64,000 nt of DNA, taken from positions 128,211 to 192,210 of the forward strand of contig JAPLDL010000011.1 in the NCBI GenBank assembly GCA_026391735.1, written 5' to 3'. This document shows, piece after piece, positions 43,630 through 52,775 of the stretch. This stretch comes from Bacteroidota bacterium. GTDB lineage: Bacteria; Bacteroidota; Bacteroidia; Bacteroidales; FEN-979. Below the pieces are notes generated by a model that did no database searches, was not told the DNA's origin, and saw only the letters and a list, made by a program, of their open reading frames with translations. The position numbers and the translations under genes are program-made. The first letter of the stretch is position 1, and every line of letters starts with the position of its first letter.

Positions 43630-46600
43630 TCAATAAATATTCACTGCATTTCGGTAGCCCGACTTGTCCATGTACCAGTCAGTGTATGAAACGCCAGATG
43701 ATTGAGCCCATTCTGCAAAGTGCAGGTAGGTTTGAAGGATATCGGCTTTTTCGACAGGATAGTTGAAATCAACCGGGATTTCAAAGGCCCATGGTAATCC
43801 GCTTGTCGACCGGTAATATAACCCCTGGGCCGGGACTGATCCGTCATTCAAAGAACCGAAATATACAGGATTGTTAAGTTCGGTAGGAACATGGTCTTTC
43901 AGATGAACCTCATGACCGCGGTCCTGGTTCACAAAGATGAACGGGTTATAAGGCGGTGTTCCGATGCTGGCCTGGGGTGTCGAGAGGTGCATAGTGACCG
44001 TTTGAGTTTGGGTTTGCACTGTATAGCCTCCATGAACGGTATTGATTATAATACCTCCCAGCAGGGTGTTTACTGCATCAACAGGGATGATTACAGTTTC
44101 ATTGGCATGACCTGCTTCATATCCCTTGGGGTCATTAATAACCACACTTCCGACCTTGATGCAGCCTGTTACGCTCGCAACGGTCGACGGGGCCATAGTA
44201 AAGGCAACACCAAAACCATTGTTATAATAGGCTCCGGCTGCCTTGATTTTGAACGTTGCAATAAGGTCCACCACTTTATTCTGGGCATTGGTGACGATCT
44301 TATAATTGAAGTTCACTACCAGGTCATTGCAGTCATAGTCGCCGTAGGCAGGCCAGAGGTCTTCAAAGGCATAAGTAGCGAGATCGGTCTGGTTGGGGTA
44401 ATACGAGTTGAAAGCGCGGGTAGGATCCAGTGGGTAAGCATCCAGGTTATCGGGTACACCGTCCCCGTCGGTATCAGTAGGAGAAGGATTGGATATGGTA
44501 ATGACCAGGGTTTTACTATCGGTGCCTCCGCCATTGCCTGCTGTGAGCGGGACATTGGTTATTCCTGCTGCGGTAGGGATCCCCGAGATCACCTGAGTTG
44601 ATGGGTCGAAGGTGAGTCCGGCAGGAAGATTGGTGGCAGTGTATGTTATAGGTGTGGTTCCGGTTGCGGTGACTGTATAACTGAATGACTGGTTCACAGT
44701 TCCTACTGCAGTGAGTGGACTCGTGATCACCGGGGGTTGTGTGCCGGCGTTGATCGTGATGACCAGGATCTTTGAGTCGCTGCCATATGCATTGTTAGCC
44801 GTAAGGGTGACATTGGTTACCCCTTGTGATGAAGGTGTACCGTTAATGGTATTGCTTGAGGCATTAAAACTCAATCCTGCCGGCAGGTTGGTCGCATTAT
44901 ATGTAATAGGGGTTGAACCGCTGGCGGTCACAGTGTACGTTGAAAACTGCTGTCCAACCGTACCTGTCGCTGTAAGAGCACTGTTGATTGTTGGAGGAGT
45001 TCCCACAGTGAGGACCAGTGTTTTATTGTCTGAACCCCAGCTGTTGGTAGCTGATATCGGGATATTATAAATACCTGCTGCTGTCGGCGACCCGCTGATT
45101 GTATGTGTGGATGCATTGTAGGTCAGTCCTGCAGGAAGGCTGGATGCATTATAGGTAATGGTACCGGTTCCGCTTGCAGTGATAATATACGAGAATGCCT
45201 GGTTAACCGTGGCGCTTGCAGTCAGTGAACTTGTAATAACAGGTGGTGAACCGGGTGCTGTAATCGTGTAAACCAAAGTCTTGGTGTCGGTCCCTACATT
45301 GTTATCGGCGGTGAGTGTAACATTAACAACTCCAACAGCAGTCGGAGTTCCACTGATAGTATGGGTGGATGAGTTATAAGATAAGCCTGCAGGAAGGTTT
45401 GTAGCATTATATGTAATAGGATCTGTTCCTGTCGCGGTGATTACATAAGGTGTCACGGCAGTGCCTACGATTCCTGCAGCGGTAAGTGAGCTGGTGATCA
45501 CCGGAGGCTGAGGAGCGCTGCAATCCTGAACAGGGATAGTATATCCTGGATTATGGAACGTGATATTAGGACCATATGTACCATTGCTTGGATTTATTGA
45601 AGAAGCCCACAGGTCAATATAGCCTGTAAGGCTTGCTGCTCCGGAAATCGAACTATGTGACGAAGAGGTAGCATGGATCTGCGAACCCTGTGAACCAGGC
45701 CCTGTGACTGTTCCCTGTATACTGAAAGTCCCCGTAACGATAAGGCTTTGCAATCCCATTGAGCCATATCCCTGTCCGGTAAAATGCGTGACCCCTGCAA
45801 CATACAGATAAGCGTTTGGACCATTTACAAAGCCGGGAGCTGAAGAAGTCCCGGTAACAATCTGCAATGCCGTGTTCCCGTTATCGTTCACAAACATCTG
45901 GCAGTTATTGATAATGCGCCCGTTCACCTGGGTCTGCATATCCTCAACTGTAGTGCAATGGTATTCGTTGATAAGCTGACCCTTGACATTCAGACCATTG
46001 GAGAAAGTAAGCGTACCGTAATTGTGTATGATTGAAACATCATTGATATTAAAGGTTTTATTATTACCCGATTGAGCAAAATTGGCTGTGCCGTAATTGT
46101 CAATATCAGCAGAAGTATTATCAGCAGGAACGGTAAGCGCTCCTGTGGGAGATACGATAAGTTGACCGTTGCCGTCCAGTTCAGTAATATTAGCCGTGCC
46201 GCAGATCCTCAGGAGTCCACCCGTATTGACCGTGATATTTAAACTGGAAAGGCTGACGCCTTGCTTTACAACATAAACCTGGCCCGAATTGATCGTATAG
46301 GTTCCGTTAGTGGTAATGGGTGTACCTGTATTGCAATCATTGGATTCGGTTCCTTCGGATGACTTGGTCGCAGTGCTTCCGAAAGTATAGTTAAACGTTG
46401 TTCCGCTGATCGGTACGGCTTTGTATTCATTGATACCTGTTTGTGAAATCTTTCCGACCCACAGCTCTTTCAAGCGTGAGGGAACCCTGAGTTTTGTCTT
46501 GTATTGCAGGGTGTTGTCGGTTGCACCGGTTGCAATAAGTTTACCGTCGAGAGAAGGATCTCCCTGGAAAACCTGGATCACAAAAAGGGTTTGCTGTCCG

Positions 46601-46800
46601 GGATTCCCGACCTTAATCGTAGCGTCAAGATTGATGAAGTTATCGAACTGGAATGCCGGATCGACTTTCAGATCGGTAAAATGGGTCGGAGTGGTCACAG
46701 GAGTATCGTATGTGCGCTTGCAACCTGAAAGAATGCTCATCGATCCTGTGAACAGGATCAAAGCAATCAAATAAAGGGTAAGCCTTGAAAATGCTTTCAT
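43630..46800 (-). CDS. LruC-domain surface lipoprotein with four Ig-like repeats
   Basis: 1056 residues. The signal peptide ends in a lipobox, SILSGC (C27). Residues about 150-440 are a Thr/Asn/Gly-rich parallel-beta-like region (GTANITELDGNGQLIVSPTG). Residues about 430-770 hold four putative Ig-fold (He_PIG/cadherin-like) repeats of about 85 residues (PPVITS...LPAGL...ISGTPT). A calcium-binding-like DTDGDGVPDNLD leads into the C-terminal LruC domain (FEDLWPAYGDYDCNDLVVNF). LruC proteins are large surface proteins of Bacteroidota and relatives with unknown role. Adhesion is a reasonable guess from the repeats. It is a single gene, convergent with the MFS gene. Confidence 0.88.
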   Translation of the reverse strand: MKAFSRLTLYLIALILFTGSMSILSGCKRTYDTPVTTPTHFTDLKVDPAFQFDNFINLDATIKVGNPGQQTLFVIQVFQGDPSLDGKLIATGATDNTLQYKTKLRVPSRLKELWVGKISQTGINEYKAVPISGTTFNYTFGSTATKSSEGTESNDCNTGTPITTNGTYTINSGQVYVVKQGVSLSSLNITVNTGGLLRICGTANITELDGNGQLIVSPTGALTVPADNTSADIDNYGTANFAQSGNNKTFNINDVSIIHNYGTLTFSNGLNVKGQLINEYHCTTVEDMQTQVNGRIINNCQMFVNDNGNTALQIVTGTSSAPGFVNGPNAYLYVAGVTHFTGQGYGSMGLQSLIVTGTFSIQGTVTGPGSQGSQIHATSSSHSSISGAASLTGYIDLWASSINPSNGTYGPNITFHNPGYTIPVQDCSAPQPPVITSSLTAAGIVGTAVTPYVITATGTDPITYNATNLPAGLSYNSSTHTISGTPTAVGVVNVTLTADNNVGTDTKTLVYTITAPGSPPVITSSLTASATVNQAFSYIITASGTGTITYNASSLPAGLTYNASTHTISGSPTAAGIYNIPISATNSWGSDNKTLVLTVGTPPTINSALTATGTVGQQFSTYTVTASGSTPITYNATNLPAGLSFNASSNTINGTPSSQGVTNVTLTANNAYGSDSKILVITINAGTQPPVITSPLTAVGTVNQSFSYTVTATGTTPITYTATNLPAGLTFDPSTQVISGIPTAAGITNVPLTAGNGGGTDSKTLVITISNPSPTDTDGDGVPDNLDAYPLDPTRAFNSYYPNQTDLATYAFEDLWPAYGDYDCNDLVVNFNYKIVTNAQNKVVDLIATFKIKAAGAYYNNGFGVAFTMAPSTVASVTGCIKVGSVVINDPKGYEAGHANETVIIPVDAVNTLLGGIIINTVHGGYTVQTQTQTVTMHLSTPQASIGTPPYNPFIFVNQDRGHEVHLKDHVPTELNNPVYFGSLNDGSVPAQGLYYRSTSGLPWAFEIPVDFNYPVEKADILQTYLHFAEWAQSSGVSYTDWYMDKSGYRNAVNIY
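44493..45513 (-). repeat. Four tandem Ig-like domain repeats within the LruC protein gene
   Basis: Four copies of about 255 bases encode near-identical frameworks: PPVITS at the start, TYNATNLPAGL in the middle, ISGTPT and KTLVITI at the end. The DNA is similar enough between copies for recombination to change the copy number. Confidence 0.85.
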
Positions 46801-46816
46801 GGGTTCAGGGTTTTAT

Positions 46817-46834
46817 CAAATTTAAGCAAATATA
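46817..46834 (-). promoter_or_regulatory. Two overlapping -7 candidates for the LruC gene
   Basis: Minus-strand TAAATTTG (46824-46817) and TATATTTG (46834-46827) both match TAnnTTTG, 16 and 26 bases before the start. The rest of the 247-base gap 46801-47047 is AT-rich and shows no gene, RNA or clear repeat. Confidence 0.45.
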
Positions 46835-47047
46835 CCATAGGTATGAAGATAATTCAAGCAGGAATTGGTAAATGTCAGATGTAATTTCGTAATCGTCATG
46901 CTTTCAAATGTAAACGGATCCATTAAAGAAAATAATAAAATCTGTTGATATGATTTCTTGCATGCAATAAATATAAGAATTTTTTTGTGAATTACCTGAT
47001 TTTATGCAGGATTTTTTTTAAATTCGTTTCTCATCAATAAACCTTTT

Positions 47048-49291
47048 ATGAAAACCTTCATAATTTCATGTTTTACTGTTTTTCTTCTGGTGACAGTTGC
47101 CCAGGCCCAGTCTTATATCCCCATTACCAATAATATGCAGATCACAAGTTATTCCAATATTAAATTCATCCCGAATAACTATGTGTTTTCAGACCCCGAT
47201 TCAAACGGGGTCATCCAGATCAACGGGCAGCATAATATTATTCTTGACGGAGACAGCTGCAGGGTGAACGGGCAGATCTTCAAAGGATACATGATCAAGA
47301 TAAATAACTCCCATTACATCACGATTAAGAACTTCGATTCGGTCTTTAATTATAAATATGCCGTTTACATTACCAATTCAGATCATATAACCATCGACAG
47401 TAATACCTTTTGCCATAACCGTGTTGATTCGGCAGGATGGATCGATGTGTGGGCCGAATATACCAAAGCACTCGGGGGAGGTGTCATGATGTACCAGAGC
47501 AGAGCCGCTCACATCCATCACAACCTCATGAACATGCAGAACGACGGAGTAGCCCTGTATCATTGCGATTCAATAAAAATTCACGACAATGATTTTTCAT
47601 GGAATACCTCATACGGTATCAGGATGTTCTGGTCCGACACATGCAATATATATCAGAATAACTGTTCCCATGTAAACCGGCCTAAAACCGATCCCAGTGA
47701 TTGCGGGGCTTTGCTGATGATCATCTCCAATAATAACTCGGTCACAAACAACGATCTGTCCTGGTCGGGCGACGGAGTATTTCTGGGCCAGTACCAGCAT
47801 TCCGCCACTCCGAACAACAATTATTTCGCATACAATGAATGTTCATATTCCCCGCATAATGCCATTGAAGCGACTTTTGCCAAGGGCAATGTTTACAAGC
47901 ACAATAAATGCAACTACAGCGATTACGGCATGTGGCTGGGGTATTCCTTCCAGTCGGTGGTCGACAGCAATGAGATCAACGGAAATTATGAGGATGGAAT
48001 TGCAATTGACAGGGGATATGGCAATCAGATCACAAATAACCATATTGGTGATAATCCCACAGGTATTGCACTCTGGGAAGGCAGCCCGATCAGCGGCTAT
48101 ACGACTCAGTATTCCAAGGATTACGACATCCATTCGAATACCTTTGATGGCAACTCACTTGCTGTTTCACTCTCCAAAACCGAGCATACCCATATGACCG
48201 GAAATAATTTTCTTTTCAGCCAGAGCGCCTCCCTATATTTTGACGGGCAGTCGAGCCTGGATACCATTACCGGGAATACTTTTACCGAACCAACCGCCTA
48301 TCATTTTCAGAATAACTCGAGTTATGGAATTTATGCCCCGGATAATATGTTTTTACCTTCCGACAGCCTCATGATCCTCGATAAAGTGTATGATAAGCAC
48401 AGGAGTTCTTCACTCGGAGAGGTTCAGTGGTGGCCATATTCACCCGGCCCTCAGCCCGCTGTACAATCGAACCTGCCCTGTGATATGGCCGAACCTCCGT
48501 CGGTATGGTATGCGTATCCCGAAACAGGGTACCCGGCAGTTAACCGGTTCGGGGATTCGGTATACTTTGATACGGTGATAAAAAAAGTTGGAATAGCTTC
48601 TGTAAAGATGGTGACCAGCAGGGGTTATGACCTGGCTTTGAATTACAGGCCTTCGTCTGATTCAGTGTCAAGATGGACCTTGTCATCCAGCGATACATTG
48701 TTTTTCTGGGTAAGAACTATAAAGAACCCGCATAATTTTCAATATTTTTCAGTCAGGATTGGTAATTCAAAAGGAGCTTATTACAAGTATACGGCATCGC
48801 CGGTTTTGCTGAACAACGCCAATCTTAACTGGAAGCTGCTGAAATGCCCTGTCGCCGGTGGAAATGGTTTTTCAAGAACTGTTAACGGGAGCATGGGTAC
48901 CGACTCGGTCAGTTATGTTGAGATCCATGCCGACTGCTGGGACTATGGTTATACATTATGGGTCGATGGTGTTCAGTTCGCCCCCTGCACCCCCCTGACA
49001 GGGATCTCAGGTAACATATCATCCGCCGAAAAAACATTATACAGCTATCCGAATCCTTTCAGGGATGAAACGACCATAGCCTATGAACTTGCACAACCGG
49101 GTTCCGTGAAGCTTGAGATATTCAGCATTGAAGGTAAGTTGCTGGAAACAATAGTGAACGGCAATCAGCTATCAGGGCTCCATGAAGTCACCTTAAACAG
49201 AGGGACCCTCCCTAACGCAGCGGGCATCCTTATTGTAAGGCTTACCGCTTCGGATTTCACCAGGACCATCAGGATAATCCAAGCCAAATAA
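47048..49291 (+). CDS. Right-handed beta-helix protein with T9SS sorting domain
   Basis: 747 residues, secreted. The signal peptide ends VTVAQAQ. Residues about 45-440 are parallel beta-helix (PbH1/NosD-like) repeats with many N-x-I/F ladders (ITIDSNTFCHN, IKIHDNDFSWN, SVVDSNEINGN). Residues about 480-650 look like a beta-sandwich. The last 80 residues are a type A T9SS sorting domain (YSYPNPFRDETTIAYEL...GSVKLEIFSIEGKLL). The fold suggests binding or cleavage of a polysaccharide, but no catalytic residues can be named. It is a single gene followed by mnmA. Confidence 0.88.
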   Translation: MKTFIISCFTVFLLVTVAQAQSYIPITNNMQITSYSNIKFIPNNYVFSDPDSNGVIQINGQHNIILDGDSCRVNGQIFKGYMIKINNSHYITIKNFDSVFNYKYAVYITNSDHITIDSNTFCHNRVDSAGWIDVWAEYTKALGGGVMMYQSRAAHIHHNLMNMQNDGVALYHCDSIKIHDNDFSWNTSYGIRMFWSDTCNIYQNNCSHVNRPKTDPSDCGALLMIISNNNSVTNNDLSWSGDGVFLGQYQHSATPNNNYFAYNECSYSPHNAIEATFAKGNVYKHNKCNYSDYGMWLGYSFQSVVDSNEINGNYEDGIAIDRGYGNQITNNHIGDNPTGIALWEGSPISGYTTQYSKDYDIHSNTFDGNSLAVSLSKTEHTHMTGNNFLFSQSASLYFDGQSSLDTITGNTFTEPTAYHFQNNSSYGIYAPDNMFLPSDSLMILDKVYDKHRSSSLGEVQWWPYSPGPQPAVQSNLPCDMAEPPSVWYAYPETGYPAVNRFGDSVYFDTVIKKVGIASVKMVTSRGYDLALNYRPSSDSVSRWTLSSSDTLFFWVRTIKNPHNFQYFSVRIGNSKGAYYKYTASPVLLNNANLNWKLLKCPVAGGNGFSRTVNGSMGTDSVSYVEIHADCWDYGYTLWVDGVQFAPCTPLTGISGNISSAEKTLYSYPNPFRDETTIAYELAQPGSVKLEIFSIEGKLLETIVNGNQLSGLHEVTLNRGTLPNAAGILIVRLTASDFTRTIRIIQAK

Positions 49292-49293
49292 CT

Positions 49294-49301
49294 TACCTTT
49301 G
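49294..49301 (+). promoter_or_regulatory. -7 element for mnmA
   Basis: TACCTTTG matches TAnnTTTG, 28 bases before the TTG start at 49330 and 2 bases after the preceding stop. Confidence 0.5.
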
Positions 49302-49329
49302 CAGCCGGAATTTTCTTATTGATCTGGAT

Positions 49330-50421
49330 TTGAATAAAGATAAAACGGTACTTGTAGGATTGAGCGGAGGAGTTGATTCTTCCGTAGCTGCCTTTTTGTT
49401 AAAGCAGGAAGGGTATAAAGTCATTGGTGTGACGATGGCTATCTGGGATGGAAAAAAATTACCCCCGACTTCCGGTGGTAAACATGCATGTTACGGTCCT
49501 GATGAGGAAGAAGAGATCAGGGAAGCCAGGGAAATAGCCGGGCTCCTGAACATCCCGTTTGAGGTTTTTGATTGTTCGGGGGAATATAAAACAGCGGTCC
49601 TGGATTACTTCAGAAATGAATATTATGCAGGAAGGACACCGAATCCTTGTATCCAGTGCAATCAGCATATAAAATTCGGTCTGCTTCCTGCAATGGCTGA
49701 GAAGCAGGGATTTGCCTATGATTTTTTTGCTACCGGGCATTATGCCAGGGTTGAGAGGGAAACCGCCACAGGCAGGTTTTTATTAAAAAAGGGAGTGGAT
49801 CAGAAAAAGGACCAGACCTATTTTATTTACCGTCTTACCCAGCAGCAGTTGGCCAAGGCGTTGCTCCCGATCGGTAATTACACCAAAACGAAGATCAAGG
49901 AAATTGCAAAGGAAGCGGGATTGCCTGTATATGATAAGGAAGAGAGCCAGGATTTTTACAGTGGAAATTATAAAGACCTCCTGGAACAGGAAGCCGCTGA
50001 GGGAAACATCGTTCACACCAGCGGTAAGGTTCTCGGAAAGCATAACGGGATCTGGAATTACACTATTGGGCAGAGGAAAGGCATGGGTATAGCCTGGTCG
50101 GAGCCACTGTATGTGATCAGGATTGAAAAAGAAACAAATACCGTCGTGGTGGGAAACCGTGAGGAGACGTTCAATACCAGTTTTCTCGTGAATGACCTGA
50201 ACTGGATCGGGATTGAAGGACTCAAGGACCCAATAGATGTGAGCATTAAGATCCGTTCGGCCCAAAAGGAAAAAGATGCACTCATTGAACCCTTGGGTGA
50301 AGGTATGATCAAAGCCACATTTTTTCATCCGAATGATTCCATAACTCCCGGCCAGAGCGCTGTGTTTTACAAAGGGGATATAGTGCTTGGCGGGGGGATA
50401 ATAAAAAACGTGATAGCGTGA
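49330..50421 (+). CDS. mnmA: tRNA-specific 2-thiouridylase MnmA
   Basis: Thiolates U34 of tRNA-Lys, -Glu and -Gln. It has 363 residues. Visible: PP-loop GLSGGVDSSVAAFLL near residue 10, the first catalytic cysteine in NPCIQCNQHIKF near residue 96, FATGHYARV near residue 130, and GIxNYTIGQRKGMGI, where family members have GxxxYTIGQRKGL. The start is a TTG (49330), because no ATG or GTG precedes the PP-loop in frame; a -7 element lies 28 bases upstream. The second catalytic Cys is not evident at its usual place (ESQDFYSGNYKDLL instead of ESQDICFV), which deserves a check. Confidence 0.93.
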   Translation: MNKDKTVLVGLSGGVDSSVAAFLLKQEGYKVIGVTMAIWDGKKLPPTSGGKHACYGPDEEEEIREAREIAGLLNIPFEVFDCSGEYKTAVLDYFRNEYYAGRTPNPCIQCNQHIKFGLLPAMAEKQGFAYDFFATGHYARVERETATGRFLLKKGVDQKKDQTYFIYRLTQQQLAKALLPIGNYTKTKIKEIAKEAGLPVYDKEESQDFYSGNYKDLLEQEAAEGNIVHTSGKVLGKHNGIWNYTIGQRKGMGIAWSEPLYVIRIEKETNTVVVGNREETFNTSFLVNDLNWIGIEGLKDPIDVSIKIRSAQKEKDALIEPLGEGMIKATFFHPNDSITPGQSAVFYKGDIVLGGGIIKNVIA

Positions 50422-50445
50422 TGAACATCTAAAAAAATTAAACAA

Positions 50446-52227
50446 ATGATAAAGCGAGTTCTGATTTATGCAGTATTGGTAGGTATTACTCTTCCCGGGT
50501 TTGCGCAGAAGGGTGGAGTGACTGCCAGGGATCTGAAGGATTATGTTTATTTTCTGGCTTCTGATTCTCTGAAAGGAAGGAAACCCGGCACTCCTGAGAT
50601 GAATGTGGCGGCAAAATATATCCTTGAACATTTTAAGGCAGCCGGGCTTAAACCTATGGCTGATAACGGGTTTCAGTATTTTGACATTGTCACCGACGTT
50701 ACCCTTGGAACCGAAAACAAGATATCTCTCGATGGTTATGATGCGTCATTCAGGAAGGAATTCATCCCGCTGGCATACTCTTCCAGCGGAGAAGTAAAGG
50801 CTGATGTGGTTTTTGCCGGATATGGTTTCGACCTGGATCTCGACAGCCTGAAATGGAGCGATTATTCAGGGATTGACGTGAAAGGCAAGTGGGTGATGGT
50901 TTTCAGGGCCGATCCTGAGCTCGATAAAACCGACAGCAAATTCATCCCGTTCAGTGATGCCCGCAGCAAAGTTCTTACAGCAAAGGACAAAGGAGCTGCC
51001 GGGGTCCTGCTTGTCACACCCAGAGGGCTCGACAAGGATGATAAGCTAATGGCTGTTGTCGTGGAGAACAACGAAGTAACCAGCGGCATCCCGGTGATCA
51101 ATATAAAGCATGAGCTTGCCGACCGCATTCTGGCTGCAAAAGGGTTTTCGGCCGACAGCCTGGAACGCCTGATCAATGCAAAACAAAAACCGCATAGTTT
51201 TGAAACCGGCACCCTTGTCAATGGAAAGGTTGATGTGGTTCAGAAGCATGCAAAAACTGCCAATGTGGTTGCCTTGCTTGAAGGCAGCGACCCTGTTTTA
51301 AAAGACGAATATCTCGTGATCGGAGGCCATTACGATCATCTGGGTTTCGGCGGACCGGGTTCGGGTTCAAGGGTGCCTGATACGAATGCCATTCATAACG
51401 GGGCCGACGATAACGCTTCGGGAACTGCGATGGTGATGGAACTTGCAAAGGCCCTGGGTCCCCAGAAAACAAAACTCAAACGAAGCATTTTATTTATCGC
51501 ATTCTCGGGTGAAGAAATGGGACTGCTCGGATCCAAATATTTCGTGAACAACCCGGTTGCTGACCTTAAAAAGATCAAAGCCATGTTCAATTTCGATATG
51601 GTGGGCCGCTTTGATAAGGAAAAGAACTCCATTTCGATCAGCGGGACAGGGACATCCGCAGAAGGAGACAGTATTTTAAGGGTTTTTGAAAAAGGACTCA
51701 CGTTTATGGTAACCCATTCCCCCGATGGTTATGGTCCTTCGGATCATGCTTCATTTTATTCCTCAAACATACCGGTATTCTTCTTTACAACCGGGGTTCA
51801 CATGGATTACCACACGCCTGCCGATGATGCTGGGAAGCTGGATTACAACGCTGAAAAGAAGATCTGTGATTTCAGTGTTAACCTCATCTCGGATATTGAC
51901 AACCTGAAGAAAGACCTTACGTTTAAGGAATCAGGTAAAAAGGAAAACGCCGGCCGAAGCGGCCGCCGGCTTAAAGTGACTCTTGGCATCATGCCCGATT
52001 TTGCCGGGTCTGAGAAAAAAGGACTGAGGGTTGACGGGGTCACAAAAGACGGACCGGCCTATAAGGGAGGAATGCTCAAAGGTGATATAATCATTTCGGT
52101 CCACGGCATGAAAGTCGAAAATATCTACGACTACATGGCACGCCTGAATAAACTGAAACAGGGCATGACAGTAAACGTGGAAGTACTCAGGAACGGGAAA
52201 GTCGAGATATTGATAATACAGTTGTAA
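50446..52227 (+). CDS. M28-family zinc peptidase with C-terminal PDZ domain
   Basis: 593 residues with a signal peptide (VLVGITLPGFAQ). An inserted PA domain covers about residues 110-260 (GAAGVLLVTPRGLD). Zinc-binding and catalytic residues: GGHYDHLG (His), NGADDNASGTA (Asp), FSGEEMGLLGS (Glu pair), FNFDMVGR (Asp) and PSDHASF (His). The final 90 residues form a PDZ domain (DGPAYKGGMLKGDIIISVHGMKV). It is an exported aminopeptidase-like enzyme; PDZ may recruit substrate. A tandem repeat array begins directly after its stop codon. Confidence 0.93.
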   Translation: MIKRVLIYAVLVGITLPGFAQKGGVTARDLKDYVYFLASDSLKGRKPGTPEMNVAAKYILEHFKAAGLKPMADNGFQYFDIVTDVTLGTENKISLDGYDASFRKEFIPLAYSSSGEVKADVVFAGYGFDLDLDSLKWSDYSGIDVKGKWVMVFRADPELDKTDSKFIPFSDARSKVLTAKDKGAAGVLLVTPRGLDKDDKLMAVVVENNEVTSGIPVINIKHELADRILAAKGFSADSLERLINAKQKPHSFETGTLVNGKVDVVQKHAKTANVVALLEGSDPVLKDEYLVIGGHYDHLGFGGPGSGSRVPDTNAIHNGADDNASGTAMVMELAKALGPQKTKLKRSILFIAFSGEEMGLLGSKYFVNNPVADLKKIKAMFNFDMVGRFDKEKNSISISGTGTSAEGDSILRVFEKGLTFMVTHSPDGYGPSDHASFYSSNIPVFFFTTGVHMDYHTPADDAGKLDYNAEKKICDFSVNLISDIDNLKKDLTFKESGKKENAGRSGRRLKVTLGIMPDFAGSEKKGLRVDGVTKDGPAYKGGMLKGDIIISVHGMKVENIYDYMARLNKLKQGMTVNVEVLRNGKVEILIIQL

Positions 52228-52354
52228 CCAGTGATAAGTGAATAGTGAAGGTTATCAGTGAACGGTATCCAGTTATCCAGTTATCCAGTCATCCAGTCAT
52301 CCAGTCATCCAGTTATCCAGTCATCCAGTCATCCAGTCATCCAGTCATCCAGTT
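52228..52354. repeat. Heptamer-to-octamer tandem array after the M28 peptidase gene
   Basis: From the base after the TAA, degenerate 7-base units with AGTGA run to about 52266. From 52267 to 52354 there are 11 contiguous 8-base units of the form ATCCAGTY. Only the last base varies, in the order TTCCCTCCCCT. The array ends 16 bases before the ATG of the GtrA gene. There are no spacers, so it is not CRISPR. Confidence 0.93.
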
Positions 52355-52370
52355 ACTTAAAGACTAAATT

Positions 52371-52772
52371 ATGGACTACGAACAGATCTTTAACGAAGCC
52401 TTCGCACTGAAGTTCATCAAATTCTGCATGGTTGGCTTTTCAGGAGTTTTCGTTGATTTCGGGATCACTTTCATCTGCAAGGAATTTCTGAAGATTCAGA
52501 AATATATCTCCAATGCGATAGGGTTTACCATTGCCGCCACAACGAATTATTTTATGAACCGGATGTGGACCTTTCATAGTCATAATCCTGAAATAGGGCT
52601 GGAATTCACCAGGTTTTTCCTAATCGCACTCATCGGACTGGGGATTAACCTGGTTATCATATGGACCCTGACGGGAAAATTCAGGGTGAACTTTTATGTT
52701 TCCAAGCTGGCAGCCACTATTCTGGTGACTATCTGGAACTTTATGATCAATGCTTATTTTACTTTTGCCTGA
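52371..52772 (+). CDS. GtrA-family membrane protein
   Basis: 133 residues with four membrane helices. Visible: FIKFCMVGFSGVFVDFGITFI (helix 1), IGFTIAATTNYFMNRMWTF (the conserved NY/F..NR.WTF core), FFLIALIGLGINLVIIW and KLAATILVTIWNFMINAYFTF. GtrA proteins are thought to flip or help flip lipid-linked sugars for cell-envelope glycosylation. No glycosyltransferase gene is adjacent. The octamer array sits just upstream, and its length could influence expression. Confidence 0.9.
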   Translation: MDYEQIFNEAFALKFIKFCMVGFSGVFVDFGITFICKEFLKIQKYISNAIGFTIAATTNYFMNRMWTFHSHNPEIGLEFTRFFLIALIGLGINLVIIWTLTGKFRVNFYVSKLAATILVTIWNFMINAYFTFA

Positions 52773-52775
52773 GAT

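Noticed and set aside
43891-44601. 236-residue plus-strand ORF opposite the LruC gene
   Set aside because: Shadow ORF created by the repetitive coding strand; no recognisable domain.
44493-45513. Intergenic or CRISPR repeat
   Set aside because: The repeats are in-frame protein domains of the LruC lipoprotein.
49783-50631. 282-residue minus-strand ORF opposite mnmA
   Set aside because: Antisense to mnmA and the M28 gene start, no promoter or domain.
52267-52354. CRISPR-like regular repeat
   Set aside because: Units are contiguous 8-mers without spacers and no cas genes are present.
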